Assembly (NCBI GenBank): GCA_963824085.1 | Contig: CAWGNT010000026.1 | Coordinates: forward strand, 62,001-126,000 | DNA length: 64,000 nucleotides | Source: JARRNE01 sp963824085 | Lineage (GTDB): Bacteria > Pseudomonadota > Gammaproteobacteria > Chromatiales > Chromatiaceae | Direction of reading: 5' to 3' | Part shown: piece after piece, positions 1 to 10,140 of the stretch | Numbering within the stretch: position 1 is the first letter of the stretch | How the letters are laid out: each line of letters begins with the position of its first letter | Program-made: the position numbers and the translations under genes | The notes under the pieces: model-generated | Databases searched by the model: none | What the model saw: only the letters and a program-made list of their open reading frames with translations | Told to the model about the DNA's origin: nothing

Positions 1-105
1 AGAGGCGTGAGCCCGCCGCCGACTGGTGGCTTTGCGGCCAATCGTCTGCTTGCCTCTCGGTCCGTTCGAGTCGAAGGCGCGAAGGCGCCGGTGGAGATCG
101 TTTGC

Positions 106-480
106 ATGGCCACAGTAAACCAACTGGTGCGTAAGCCGCGGAAGCGGAGGGTCGTGAAGAGCGCAGTCCCCGCGCTGGAGTCGTGCCCGCAGAAGCGCGG
201 GGTCTGCACGCGCGTTTATACGACGACGCCGAAGAAGCCGAACTCGGCGCTCCGCAAGGTGGCACGTGTCCGCCTCACCAACGGTTTCGAGGTGACGTCC
301 TACATCGGCGGAGAGGGACACAACCTGCAGGAGCACTCCGTGGTGCTGATCCGGGGTGGGCGCGTCAAGGACTTGCCGGGTGTGCGCTATCACACCGTTC
401 GGGGCACCCTGGATACGTCCGGTGTCGACAAGCGCCGCCAAGGGCGGTCCAAGTACGGCGCCAAGCGACCCAAGAGCTGA
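106..480 (+). CDS. rpsL: 30S ribosomal protein S12
   Basis: This is the decoding-centre protein of the small subunit and the first gene of the str operon. The product is 124 aa, the usual length, and carries the TPKKPNSALRK loop with Lys43 and Lys44 and the later GGRVKDLPGVRYHTVRG segment. Both classical streptomycin-resistance lysines are wild type. The ATG at 106 is preceded by GGAGAT. A longer reading frame from position 7 adds an N-terminus foreign to the family and was rejected. rpsG follows after 34 bases. Confidence 0.98.
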   Translation: MATVNQLVRKPRKRRVVKSAVPALESCPQKRGVCTRVYTTTPKKPNSALRKVARVRLTNGFEVTSYIGGEGHNLQEHSVVLIRGGRVKDLPGVRYHTVRGTLDTSGVDKRRQGRSKYGAKRPKS

Positions 481-514
481 CTGTTAGTAAGTCCAAGCCC
501 TGGAGCCTTCAGAA

Positions 515-985
515 ATGCCGAGAAGACGCATAGTGTCCCGCCGCCAGGTGCTACCGGATCCGAAGTTCGGGAGCGATCTGCTGGCCAAGTTTATCAACAT
601 GCTCATGGAAGACGGCAAGAAGTCGGTCGCCGAGCGGATCATTTACGGGGCGTTGGACCAGGTGGCGGACAAGAAAGGCGGGGAGCCGCTCGAGTTCCTC
701 CACCAGGCAATGGAGAACGTCCGCCCGGTGGTCGAGGTCAAATCTCGGCGCGTCGGCGGGGCCACCTATCAGGTGCCCGTGGAGGTGCGTCCCACGCGCC
801 GCAACTCGCTGGCGATGCGCTGGCTCATCGACGCGGCGAGCAAACGCTCGGAAAAGTCCATGGCCCTGCGGCTCGCCGGAGAGCTCATGGATGCAGCGGA
901 TTCCCGGGGCTCCGCGGTGAAGAAGAAGGAAGATACCCATCGCATGGCGGAGGCCAACAAGGCCTTCTCCCATTATCGTTGGTGA
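515..985 (+). CDS. rpsG: 30S ribosomal protein S7
   Basis: This is the 156-aa primary assembly protein of the 30S head, which binds the 3' major domain of 16S rRNA. It begins MPRRR and contains the conserved VEVRPTRRNSLAMRWL segment and the C-terminal EANKAFSHYRW typical of bacterial S7. It sits second in the str operon, before fusA. In related operons S7 is the translational repressor of str; no repressor site was resolved here. Confidence 0.98.
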   Translation: MPRRRIVSRRQVLPDPKFGSDLLAKFINMLMEDGKKSVAERIIYGALDQVADKKGGEPLEFLHQAMENVRPVVEVKSRRVGGATYQVPVEVRPTRRNSLAMRWLIDAASKRSEKSMALRLAGELMDAADSRGSAVKKKEDTHRMAEANKAFSHYRW

Positions 986-1027
986 CGACCCTCAAGGGTT
1001 CTCCATTGATTCAGGGCGGTTAAGGTC

Positions 1028-3121
1028 GTGGCACGCAGTACACCAATCGAGCGCTATCGTAACGTTGGCATCATGGCGCATATCGATGCCGGCAAGACCA
1101 CCACAACCGAGCGCGTCCTCTTCTATACCGGCGTCTCCCACAAGATCGGTGAGGTACACGACGGCGCCGCCACCATGGATTGGATGGAGCAGGAGCAAGA
1201 GCGTGGGATCACCATCACGTCGGCAGCGACCACCTGCTTCTGGAAGGGCATGGACCTGCAGCATCCGGAGCATCGCATCAACATCATCGATACGCCCGGC
1301 CACGTGGACTTCACCATCGAGGTGGAGCGCTCGCTGCGGGTACTCGATGGCGCGTGTGCGGTCTTCTGCGCGGTGGGTGGTGTCGAGCCGCAGTCCGAGA
1401 CTGTCTGGCGGCAGGCCGACAAGTACAGGGTTCCACGGCTTGCCTTCGTCAACAAGATGGACCGCGTCGGCGCCAATTTTCTGAGGGTGGTCGAACAGGT
1501 CAAGCAGCGTCTGGGCAGCTATGCCGTGCCGGTCCAGCTCCCCATCGGCGCGGAGGACCAGTTCAAAGGCGTCGTCGACCTGGTACGCATGAAGGCCGTC
1601 TACTGGGACGACGAGTCCAAAGGAATTCGATACGACCTCAAGGACATCCCCGCCGACATGCTCGACGAGTGTAACGAGTGGCGCGAGCTGATGGTGGAGG
1701 CAGCCGCGGAGGCCAACGAGGAGCTGATGGAAAAGTACCTCGAAGGTGGCGAGTTGAGTACCGAAGAGATCAAGGAGGGCCTGCGCGAGCGCACCCTGCG
1801 GGTTGAAATCGTGCCCATGCTGTGCGGTTCTGCTTTCAAGAACAAGGGCGTGCAGGCCATGCTCGATGCGATGATCGATTACCTTCCGTCGCCGACGGAG
1901 GTGCCGCCGATCCGCGGGATGCTGGAAAACGGTGAGACGGAGGCGTCGCGCCCGTCGAAGGACGACGCACCCTTCGCTGCGCTTGCTTTCAAGATTGCGA
2001 CCGATCCGTATGTCGGCACCCTGACCTTCTTCCGGGTCTATTCCGGGGTGCTGCGCTCAGGTGACAGCGTCCACAACCCGGTCAAGGGCAAGCGGGAGCG
2101 CATCGGCCGCATCCTCCAGATGCACGCCAACGACCGTAAGGAGATCAAGGAGGTGCGGGCCGGAGATATTGCGGCGGCGGTCGGGCTAAAGGACGTGACT
2201 ACGGGCGACACCCTGTGCGCTCAGGACCACGTGATTACGCTGGAGCGGATGGAGTTCCCGGACCCCGTCATCTCGGTTGCCGTGGAGCCCAAGAGCAAGC
2301 GCGACCAGGAGAAGATGGGCATGGCGCTGTCCAAGCTCGCCCAGGAAGATCCCTCGTTTCGGGTCCGCACCGACGAGGAGTCGGGACAGACCATCATCTC
2401 CGGCATGGGCGAGCTCCACCTGGAGATCATCGTTGACCGCATGAAGCGGGAGTTCAGCGTCGAGGCCAACGTGGGCGCGCCCCAGGTCAGCTACCGCGAG
2501 ACCATTCGCACCAAGCTCGAGCAGGAGGGCAAGTTCGTCCGCCAGTCGGGCGGCCGGGGCCAGTACGGCCACGTGTACTTGCGCCTGGAGCCCCAGGAGC
2601 CCGGCGCTGGATACGAGTTCGTCAACGAGATCGTCGGCGGAGTCGTGCCCAAGGAGTATATCCCAGCGGTAGACAAGGGAATTAAGGAGGCCATGATGAG
2701 CGGAGTGCTTGCGGGCTTCCCCATGGTGGACATCAAGGTCGCGCTCTACGACGGGTCGTACCACGAGGTGGACTCGAGCGAGATGGCCTTCAAGATCGCT
2801 GGCTCCATGTGCTTCAAGGAGGCTGCGCGCAAGGCCAAGCCCGTCCTGCTGGAGCCCATCATGAAGGTCGAGGTAGTGACGCCTGAGGATTTCATGGGTG
2901 ATGTCATGGGAGACCTCAACAGCCGCCGCGGCATGATCCAGGGTATGGAAGACGCGCCTGCCGGGAAGATCATCCGGGCCGAGGTCCCGCTCGCCGAGAT
3001 GTTCGGCTACGCCACGGATTTGCGCTCGGCGACCCAGGGTCGTGCCACCTACAGCATGGAGTTCGGCAAGTACAACGAGGTCCCGGCCAGCATCGCCGAG
3101 GCCATTGCCAAGAGACAGTAA
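1028..3121 (+). CDS. fusA: Elongation factor G
   Basis: This is the translocation and ribosome-recycling GTPase, 697 aa and full length. The G motifs are all visible: AHIDAGKTTTTE near residue 17, RGITITSAATT in switch I, DTPGHVDF, and NKMD. Domain IV carries the GGRGQYGHV segment. The start codon is GTG at 1028, preceded by the weak purine stretch TTAAGG. The gene lies between rpsG and tuf with short gaps, as in the E. coli str operon. Confidence 0.98.
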   Translation: MARSTPIERYRNVGIMAHIDAGKTTTTERVLFYTGVSHKIGEVHDGAATMDWMEQEQERGITITSAATTCFWKGMDLQHPEHRINIIDTPGHVDFTIEVERSLRVLDGACAVFCAVGGVEPQSETVWRQADKYRVPRLAFVNKMDRVGANFLRVVEQVKQRLGSYAVPVQLPIGAEDQFKGVVDLVRMKAVYWDDESKGIRYDLKDIPADMLDECNEWRELMVEAAAEANEELMEKYLEGGELSTEEIKEGLRERTLRVEIVPMLCGSAFKNKGVQAMLDAMIDYLPSPTEVPPIRGMLENGETEASRPSKDDAPFAALAFKIATDPYVGTLTFFRVYSGVLRSGDSVHNPVKGKRERIGRILQMHANDRKEIKEVRAGDIAAAVGLKDVTTGDTLCAQDHVITLERMEFPDPVISVAVEPKSKRDQEKMGMALSKLAQEDPSFRVRTDEESGQTIISGMGELHLEIIVDRMKREFSVEANVGAPQVSYRETIRTKLEQEGKFVRQSGGRGQYGHVYLRLEPQEPGAGYEFVNEIVGGVVPKEYIPAVDKGIKEAMMSGVLAGFPMVDIKVALYDGSYHEVDSSEMAFKIAGSMCFKEAARKAKPVLLEPIMKVEVVTPEDFMGDVMGDLNSRRGMIQGMEDAPAGKIIRAEVPLAEMFGYATDLRSATQGRATYSMEFGKYNEVPASIAEAIAKRQ

Positions 3122-3143
3122 TCAGCGTCGAGGATAGAGCGGG

Positions 3144-4334
<1,191 letters not shown>

Positions 4335-4339
4335 GTACC

Positions 4340-4651
4340 ATGGCAAATCAGAGAATACGGATCCGCCTCAAGGCGTTCGATCATCGGCTGATCGATCAGT
4401 CCGCGCGCGAGATCGTCGATACAGCGAAGCGCACTGGCGCCCAGGTACGGGGGCCCGTGCCGCTGCCGTCCAAAAAGGAGCGGTTTACCGTGCTCGTCTC
4501 TCCGCACGTCAACAAGGACGCCCGCGACCAGTACGAGCTGCGGACCCACAAGCGCCTCATGGATATCGTCGACCCGACAGACAAGACGGTGGATGCACTG
4601 ATGAAGCTCGACTTGGCCGCGGGCGTCGACGTCCAGATCAAGCTGAGCTGA
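4340..4651 (+). CDS. rpsJ: 30S ribosomal protein S10
   Basis: S10 (NusE) is a 103-aa small-subunit protein that also acts with NusB in transcription antitermination. The sequence begins MANQRIRIRLKAFDH and includes the GPVPLPSKKERFTVL loop conserved in the family. It opens the S10 block. The five-base gap after tuf leaves no room for an E. coli-type S10 leader that L4 could regulate. Confidence 0.98.
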   Translation: MANQRIRIRLKAFDHRLIDQSAREIVDTAKRTGAQVRGPVPLPSKKERFTVLVSPHVNKDARDQYELRTHKRLMDIVDPTDKTVDALMKLDLAAGVDVQIKLS

Positions 4652-4661
4652 GGTAACGACG

Positions 4662-5309
4662 ATGTCGATTGGTGTGATCGGACGCAAGGCCGGGATGACG
4701 CGGGTGTTCACGGAAGAAGGGGCGACAGTGCCCGTGACCGTCATCGAGGTTCCACCGAACCGCGTGAGCCAGCTCAAGACTGAGGAGACCGACGGGTACC
4801 GTGCCCTTCAGGTGACTGCCGGCGCGCGCAGGGCGTCGCGGGTGACCAAGCCGATGGCAGGCCACTTTCGCAAGGCGGGCGTGGAGGCCGGTCAATACAT
4901 CCACGAGTTTCGCCTTGCCGCGGACGAAGGTGCGGACCTGGGAAACGGTGCGGAGATTGGGGTGTCGCTTTTTGCGCCCGGGCAAAAGGTCGATGTCCGG
5001 GGGGTGACGAAGGGCCGGGGATTTGCGGGTGTTATCCGTCGCCATCACTTCCGATCGCAAGACGCTACCCACGGCAACTCCCTGTCCCATCGGGCACCGG
5101 GCTCGATCGGCCAGAACCAGAGTCCCGGGCGCGTGTTCAAAGGTAAGCGGATGGCCGGGCACTTGGGTGATGCCGCTCGTTGCCAACAGAATCTCGAAGT
5201 GTTTCGAGTCGATGCCGACCGCAACCTGCTGCTTGTGCGCGGAGCCGTTCCAGGTCCCAGCGGCGGACGGCTGATCGTGGTGCCGTCCGTGAAACAGAAG
5301 AAGGGTTGA
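4662..5309 (+). CDS. rplC: 50S ribosomal protein L3
   Basis: L3 is an early assembly protein reaching into the peptidyl-transferase centre; 215 aa. The N-terminus MSIGVIGRKAGMTRVF and the HRAPGSIGQNQSPGRVFKG loop are typical. The Gln in the GQNQSPG context is the residue methylated by PrmB in gammaproteobacteria. It is second in the S10 block, ten bases after rpsJ. Confidence 0.97.
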   Translation: MSIGVIGRKAGMTRVFTEEGATVPVTVIEVPPNRVSQLKTEETDGYRALQVTAGARRASRVTKPMAGHFRKAGVEAGQYIHEFRLAADEGADLGNGAEIGVSLFAPGQKVDVRGVTKGRGFAGVIRRHHFRSQDATHGNSLSHRAPGSIGQNQSPGRVFKGKRMAGHLGDAARCQQNLEVFRVDADRNLLLVRGAVPGPSGGRLIVVPSVKQKKG

Positions 5310-5315
5310 TCAGTC

Positions 5316-5924
5316 ATGGAGCTCGTAGTTCGCAGCGAGAGCGGGGGAACCGTGCAGGTCTCCGATGCGGTGTTCGGCGCCGAACTCAGGCCGGCCCTCG
5401 TACATCAGGTGGTGACCGCCTATATGGCCGGTGCACGCGCCGGGACCAAGGCCCAGAAGAACCGCGCGAGCGTGAGCGGCGGGGGCGCCAAGCCCTGGAG
5501 ACAAAAGGGTACGGGACGCGCGCGAGCCGGTACCACTCGCGGGCCTCTGTGGCGGGGTGGCGGCCGCGCGTTCGCGGCGTCCCCACGTAGCTTTGAACAG
5601 AAGGTCAACCGCAAGATGTACCGCGGGGCGGTCCGCGCCATCCTATCGGAGCTGGCCCGCCAAGAGCGGTTGGTGGTGGTCCCCGACCTCTCGGTCGAGG
5701 CGCCGAAGACCAAGACGCTGGTGGCGAAGCTGCGGGCGCTTGGCGTATCCGACACGCTCATATTGACCGAGGGTTTCCAGGAATCCCTGCTCCTTGCTTC
5801 CCGCAACCTTCCGGGTGTGGATGTCTTGACCGTGCAAGAGGTCGACCCGGTGAGCCTGATCGCATTCGAGCATGTGGTGGTCACCGAAGCGGCGGTGAAG
5901 AGGCTTGAGGAGCGCCTGGTATGA
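5316..5924 (+). CDS. rplD: 50S ribosomal protein L4
   Basis: L4 lines the exit tunnel; 202 aa. The tunnel loop is recognisable from KPWRQKGTGRARAG and RGGGRAFA. In E. coli L4 represses the S10 operon through its leader, but no such leader lies ahead of rpsJ here. The end overlaps the rplW start by four bases (ATGA), indicating coupled translation. Confidence 0.97.
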   Translation: MELVVRSESGGTVQVSDAVFGAELRPALVHQVVTAYMAGARAGTKAQKNRASVSGGGAKPWRQKGTGRARAGTTRGPLWRGGGRAFAASPRSFEQKVNRKMYRGAVRAILSELARQERLVVVPDLSVEAPKTKTLVAKLRALGVSDTLILTEGFQESLLLASRNLPGVDVLTVQEVDPVSLIAFEHVVVTEAAVKRLEERLV

Positions 5925-6217
5925 ACGAAGATCGGCTGATGCAGGTCCTGTTGGGCCCCGTGGTTTCCGAGAAGGCGGCTGCCGCGGCGGAGGCAAGTGG
6001 ACAATACACGTTCCGCGTCCTCCCGGACGCGACCAAGCCGGAGATCGGACGCGCCGTGGAGTCCTTGTTCGGTGTCGAGGTCGACCATGTACAGGTCGTC
6101 AACGTGAAGGGTAAGCGCAAGCGCTTCGGACAGCGGTACGGCAAGCGGAAGGACTGGCGCAAGGCTTACGTTCGGCTCAAGGCCGGTCACGAGATCGACT
6201 TCGGGGGCGGCGCTTAG
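5921..6217 (+). CDS. rplW: 50S ribosomal protein L23
   Basis: L23 sits at the tunnel exit and docks trigger factor and SRP; 98 aa. GPVVSEKAA near the start and the basic VKGKRKRFGQRYGKRKDWRKAYV extension (about residues 63-85) are diagnostic. It overlaps rplD by four bases. A 102-bp gap follows before rplB, one of the longest within the S10 block. Confidence 0.96.
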   Translation: MNEDRLMQVLLGPVVSEKAAAAAEASGQYTFRVLPDATKPEIGRAVESLFGVEVDHVQVVNVKGKRKRFGQRYGKRKDWRKAYVRLKAGHEIDFGGGA

Positions 6218-6319
6218 GGCTGAAGGATCGATTACACCGCCCGTCGCCCTTTTGACGGCCAGCCTGGCTGGAGAAGTGTTCGGTGGCGGCGAGGAATCAT
6301 CTGATTTGGACGACGCAAG

Positions 6320-7147
6320 ATGGCAATCGTTAAGACGAATCCGACCTCCGCTGGGCGACGGTTCATGGTCAAGGTGGTATCGCCGGATATCCACAAAGGC
6401 GGCCCTCACGAGCCCCTGCTCGACAAGAAGAGCAGGTCGGGCGGGCGCAACAACCATGGACGGATCACCGTGCGACACCGGGGCGGCGGTCACAAGCAGC
6501 ACTACCGCATCGTCGACTTCAAACGGTCGAAGGAGGGCGTACCGGCTGTGGTGGAGCGGATCGAGTACGATCCGAATCGGAGCGCGCACCTCGCCCTGGT
6601 AAAGTATCTCGACGGCGAGCGAGCCTACATCATCGCCCCAAAATTGCTCACAGTGGGTCAGCGCATCCAGTCGGGTGAGGATGCGCCCATAAGCACGGGG
6701 AACTGTCTGCCGCTGCGCAATATCCCGGTGGGCACCCAGGTGCATTGCATCGAGATGCGTCCCGGAAAGGGGGCGCAGCTTGCGCGGGCGGCCGGCAGCT
6801 CCGCCCAGCTGATTGCGCGCGAAGGACGGTACGCAACCCTGCGCCTGCGCTCCGGCGAGATGCGTAAGATCCACGCGGAGTGTCGTGCCGTGATCGGCGA
6901 GGTTGGGAATGCCGAGAACAGCTTGCGCAAGCTCGGAAAAGCCGGCGCCGCGCGCTGGCGGGGAATTCGTCCGACGGTGCGCGGCGTGGTGATGAACCCG
7001 GTCGATCACCCGCACGGCGGAGGTGAGGGCCGCACCTCTGGTGGCCGCCATCCGGTCACGCCCTGGGGAGTGCCGACGAAGGGCCACAAGACCCGCAAGA
7101 ACAAGCGGACGCAGAAAATGATCGTGCGGCGTCGCGGTCTGAAATAG
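6320..7147 (+). CDS. rplB: 50S ribosomal protein L2
   Basis: L2 is essential for subunit association and peptidyl transfer; 275 aa. The KSRSGGRNNHGRITVRHRGGGHK segment and the C-terminal MNPVDHPHGGGEG loop, which contains the catalytically important histidine, are intact. The ATG at 6320 follows a weak purine run (CGCAAG). An overlapping frame from 6252 has no family similarity. Confidence 0.98.
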   Translation: MAIVKTNPTSAGRRFMVKVVSPDIHKGGPHEPLLDKKSRSGGRNNHGRITVRHRGGGHKQHYRIVDFKRSKEGVPAVVERIEYDPNRSAHLALVKYLDGERAYIIAPKLLTVGQRIQSGEDAPISTGNCLPLRNIPVGTQVHCIEMRPGKGAQLARAAGSSAQLIAREGRYATLRLRSGEMRKIHAECRAVIGEVGNAENSLRKLGKAGAARWRGIRPTVRGVVMNPVDHPHGGGEGRTSGGRHPVTPWGVPTKGHKTRKNKRTQKMIVRRRGLK

Positions 7148-7165
7148 TCAATCGAGGTTGAGCCA

Positions 7166-7444
7166 GTGCCACGTTCGATTCGAAAGGGACCCTTTGTGGA
7201 CCACCACCTCTTGAAGAAGGTGGAAGAAGCGGTCGCCCAGAATAGCAAGCGACCGATCAAGACTTGGTCGCGGCGATCCATGGTGTTGCCGGAGATGGTC
7301 GGACTGACGATCGCGGTTCACAACGGGCGCCAGCATGTCCCCGTCCTGGTCAACGAGAACATGATCGGGCACAAGCTTGGCGAGTTTGCCCTCACTCGGA
7401 GCTTCCGCGGTCACGCCGCCGATAGGAAGGCGAAGAAGCGCTAA
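7166..7444 (+). CDS. rpsS: 30S ribosomal protein S19
   Basis: S19 forms part of the 30S head with S13; 92 aa. The GTG at 7166 starts MPRSIRKGPFVDHHL, preceded by GAGG. The RRSMVLPEMVGLTIAVHNG and GHKLGEFALTR segments are conserved. The C-terminus ends in the usual basic KAKKR. Confidence 0.97.
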   Translation: MPRSIRKGPFVDHHLLKKVEEAVAQNSKRPIKTWSRRSMVLPEMVGLTIAVHNGRQHVPVLVNENMIGHKLGEFALTRSFRGHAADRKAKKR

Positions 7445-7458
7445 GCGAGGACGTGCAC

Positions 7459-7791
7459 ATGCAGGCTGAAGCGAAACTCAAGTACGCGCGCATCTCGGCG
7501 CAGAAGGCGCGCCTGGTTGCGGATCAGATCCGTGGTCTCAAGGTGGAAAAGGCACTCAACGTGCTCTCGTTCAGCGCCAGGAAGGGGGCCAGCATCATCA
7601 AGAAGGTCCTCGAATCGGCGATCGCCAATGCCGAGCACAACGAGGGAGCAGACATCGACGAGCTGAAGGTGGCCGTCGTCAAGATCGACGAGGGGCCGAC
7701 GATGAAACGGATTCGCGCCCGCGCCAAGGGCCGCGCCAACCGGGTCATGAAGCGCACCAGCCACATCAGCCTGACTGTGGCGGAAGAATAG
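7459..7791 (+). CDS. rplV: 50S ribosomal protein L22
   Basis: L22 contributes a beta-hairpin to the exit tunnel and is a macrolide-resistance site; 110 aa. The ATG at 7459 was preferred over a GTG at 7453 because the GAGG at 7447 is eight bases from the ATG but only two from the GTG, and because 110 aa is the usual length. The ARAKGRANRVMKRTSHI hairpin sequence is intact. Confidence 0.95.
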   Translation: MQAEAKLKYARISAQKARLVADQIRGLKVEKALNVLSFSARKGASIIKKVLESAIANAEHNEGADIDELKVAVVKIDEGPTMKRIRARAKGRANRVMKRTSHISLTVAEE

Positions 7792-7809
7792 TTTTCGAGA
7801 GAGGCCAGC

Positions 7810-8490
7810 ATGGGGCAGAAAGTACATCCAACAGGGATCCGATTGGGGATCGTCAAGGACTGGACCTCCAAGTGGTATGCCAGCACGCGCGATTACGCGG
7901 ATGTGTTGAACAAGGATATGGAGGTGCGGGCCTTCCTGAAGAAGCGGCTGGCTCAGGCCTCCGTCAGCCGCATCCAGATCAATCGGCCGGCTAAGAACGC
8001 GCACATCACGATTCACACGGCCCGTCCCGGGGTGGTGATCGGCAAGAAGGGCGAGGACATCGATGCGCTGCGCAAGGTGGTGTCCCAGATGATGGGCATC
8101 CCGGTGCACATCAGCATCGAGGAGATACGCAAGCCAGAGCTCGATGCCCAGCTGGTGGCAGAGAGCATCGCGCAGCAACTCGAGCGGCGCATCATGTTCC
8201 GCCGGGCAATGAAAAGGGCCGTGCAGAACACAATGCGGCTGGGTGCCCAGGGCGTCAGGATCAACATCGCCGGCCGTCTGAACGGGGCGGAGATCGCGCG
8301 CAGCGAGTGGTATCGGGAGGGTCGGGTCCCATTGCATACCTTGCGTGCGGACATCGACTATGGGTTCGCCGAGGCGAAGACCACCTACGGCGTGCTCGGT
8401 GTGAAGGTGTGGATCTTCAAAGGTGAGGTGTTCCCCGGTCAGGAGGCCGAGGAGCCGGCGATCGCGAAGACGGCCGGAAGAAGGGGTTGA
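7810..8490 (+). CDS. rpsC: 30S ribosomal protein S3
   Basis: S3 lies at the mRNA entry channel and takes part in mRNA unwinding; 226 aa. It has the N-terminal MGQKVHPTGIRLGI motif, a KH domain with the RPGVVIGKKGED GXXG loop near residue 70, and the conserved C-terminal domain ending in RSEWYREGRVPLHTLRADI-type sequence. rplP starts three bases after its stop. Confidence 0.97.
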   Translation: MGQKVHPTGIRLGIVKDWTSKWYASTRDYADVLNKDMEVRAFLKKRLAQASVSRIQINRPAKNAHITIHTARPGVVIGKKGEDIDALRKVVSQMMGIPVHISIEEIRKPELDAQLVAESIAQQLERRIMFRRAMKRAVQNTMRLGAQGVRINIAGRLNGAEIARSEWYREGRVPLHTLRADIDYGFAEAKTTYGVLGVKVWIFKGEVFPGQEAEEPAIAKTAGRRG

Positions 8491-8493
8491 TCC

Positions 8494-8907
8494 ATGCTGC
8501 AACCGAAACGCACCAAGTTCAGAAAGCAACACACGGGTCGCAACCGCGGACTTGCGCAGTCCGGGAACCGAGTCAGCTTCGGGGAGTTCGGCCTCAAGGC
8601 GATTACTCGCGGGAGGCTTACTGCCCGGCAGATCGAGGCGGCGCGGCGCGCGATCACACGCCAAGTGCGGCGCGGCGGCAAGCTGTGGATACGGGTGTTT
8701 CCCGATAAGCCGGTCTCCAAGAAGCCCCTGGAGGTGCGCATGGGCAAGGGCAAGGGCAACGTCGAGTACTGGGTTGCCTTGGTTCAGCCGGGTAAGGTCC
8801 TCTATGAGATCGAGGGGGTACCCGAAGACCTCGCCCGCGAGGCCTTCCGGCTCGCCGCCGCAAAGCTGCCGGTGCAAACCACGTTTTCGAAGCGGACGGT
8901 GATCTGA
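8494..8907 (+). CDS. rplP: 50S ribosomal protein L16
   Basis: L16 organises the A-site region of the 50S subunit; 137 aa. It begins MLQPKRTKFRKQHTGRN and contains the GRLTARQIEAARRAI and RVFPDKPVSKKPLEVRMGKG segments. Its stop codon shares one base with the rpmC start (TGATG), implying translational coupling. Confidence 0.97.
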   Translation: MLQPKRTKFRKQHTGRNRGLAQSGNRVSFGEFGLKAITRGRLTARQIEAARRAITRQVRRGGKLWIRVFPDKPVSKKPLEVRMGKGKGNVEYWVALVQPGKVLYEIEGVPEDLAREAFRLAAAKLPVQTTFSKRTVI

Positions 8908-9107
8908 TGAAGGCCAGAGAACTGAGGCAGAGCTCTCCGGAGGATCTCCGCAAGCAGCTTACGGAGCTGCTGAAGGAGCAGTTCAACCTGCGGATGCAGA
9001 AGGCGACCGGACAGCTCTCGCGGCCGGCGCGAGTGAAGTCGGTGCGTCGTGAGATCGCCCGCATCAGAACCCTGATGCACGAACAGAAGGCGGGCAGCGG
9101 ACTATGA
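8907..9107 (+). CDS. rpmC: 50S ribosomal protein L29
   Basis: L29 is a 66-aa helical hairpin near the tunnel exit. It begins MKARELRQ and carries the LRMQKATGQLSRPARVKSVRREIARI family signature (about residues 28-53). It overlaps both rplP (one base) and rpsQ (four bases). Confidence 0.95.
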   Translation: MKARELRQSSPEDLRKQLTELLKEQFNLRMQKATGQLSRPARVKSVRREIARIRTLMHEQKAGSGL

Positions 9108-9370
9108 GCGAAGAAGCAAAGAGCAACCGTAGGTTGACCGGGCGTGTCGTGAGCGATGCGATGGACAAGACCATTACCGTCCTCGTAGAGCGCCGCGTGC
9201 AGCATCCCCTCTACGGCAAGTTCATCCGCCGCACCACGAAGATTCACGCCCATGACGAGGAGAATGCCTGTGGGCGCGGCGACCTGGTGACGGTGGAGCA
9301 GTGCCGGCCCTTGTCCAAGACCAAGACGTGGCGCTTGCTCGCGATCGTCGAGAAGGCACGCTTGGCGTAG
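9104..9370 (+). CDS. rpsQ: 30S ribosomal protein S17
   Basis: S17 is an 88-aa OB-fold 16S rRNA-binding protein. The segments GRVVSDAMDKTITVLVER, HPLYGKFIRRTTKIHAHDE and GDLVTVEQCRPLSKTKTW are conserved. The start overlaps the end of rpmC (ATGA). Confidence 0.96.
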   Translation: MSEEAKSNRRLTGRVVSDAMDKTITVLVERRVQHPLYGKFIRRTTKIHAHDEENACGRGDLVTVEQCRPLSKTKTWRLLAIVEKARLA

Positions 9371-9429
9371 CCTTGGGCAGCAGCCTTCGAGCGGCCGACC
9401 TTGCTTAGCGACCCAACAGGACAATAACG

Positions 9430-9798
9430 ATGATTCAGATGCAGACCAGTCTCAGCGTCGCCGACAACAGCGGCGCCAAGAGGGTGCAGTGCATAAAGGT
9501 GCTCGGCGGCTCGCATCGACGCTATGCCGGTATTGGTGACGTGATCAAGGTGACGGTCAAGGACGCAATCCCCCGCGGCAAGGTGAAGAAGGGGGACGTG
9601 TTCAATGCGGTCGTGGTGCGCACGCGCAAAGGGGTGCGCCGCCCCGACGGATCCCTGATTCGGTTCGACGGCAATGCGGCGGTGTTGCTCAACAACCAGC
9701 TGCAGCCCATCGGTACCCGTATCTTCGGACCGGTGACCAGGGAGCTGCGCAGTGAGCGCTTCATGAAGATCATTTCGCTTGCTCCGGAAGTTTTGTGA
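9430..9798 (+). CDS. rplN: 50S ribosomal protein L14
   Basis: L14 forms an intersubunit bridge; 122 aa, the standard length. MIQMQT at the start, DNSGAKRVQCIKVLGG and the FDGNAAVLLNN segment identify it. It opens the spc block, 59 bases after rpsQ. Confidence 0.97.
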   Translation: MIQMQTSLSVADNSGAKRVQCIKVLGGSHRRYAGIGDVIKVTVKDAIPRGKVKKGDVFNAVVVRTRKGVRRPDGSLIRFDGNAAVLLNNQLQPIGTRIFGPVTRELRSERFMKIISLAPEVL

Positions 9799-9810
9799 GG
9801 GTTTTGCGAC

Positions 9811-10128
9811 ATGCGCAAGATTAGAAAGGGTGACGACGTCGTCGTCCGAACCGGCAAGGACAAGGGCAAACGGGGTACCGTGCTGCGTGTCGTCGATGAC
9901 GAGCACGTGATTGTCGAGAACGTCAACATGGCGAAGAAGCACCAGAAGCCGAATCCGCAACGCGGTGAGCCGGGTGGCATCGTCGATAAGGAGATGCCGT
10001 TGCACCTGTCCAATGTGGGCCTTTACAACCCAGTGAAGGGTGGCCCGGACCGGGTAGGATTCAAGGTCTTGGAGGACGGCCGCAAGGTGCGGGTCTTTCG
10101 GTCCGGCGGAGAAACGGTCGACGCCTAG
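9811..10128 (+). CDS. rplX: 50S ribosomal protein L24
   Basis: L24 is an assembly initiator with a KOW motif; 105 aa. MRKIRKGDDVVVRTGKDKGK near the start is the KOW region, and NMAKKHQKPNPQRGEPGGI follows. rplE begins twelve bases downstream. Confidence 0.96.
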   Translation: MRKIRKGDDVVVRTGKDKGKRGTVLRVVDDEHVIVENVNMAKKHQKPNPQRGEPGGIVDKEMPLHLSNVGLYNPVKGGPDRVGFKVLEDGRKVRVFRSGGETVDA

Positions 10129-10140
10129 GTGAGTGGGGTC

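Noticed and set aside
4335..4339. S10 leader with L4 autoregulation
   Set aside because: The gap between tuf and rpsJ is five bases, leaving no leader.
5420..7087. Long minus-strand frame antisense to rplD-rplB
   Set aside because: It overlaps three well-supported ribosomal genes, has no family motifs and arises from high-GC frame bias.
7441..8877. Minus-strand 478-codon frame across rplV-rplP
   Set aside because: Antisense to four ribosomal genes with no motif of its own.
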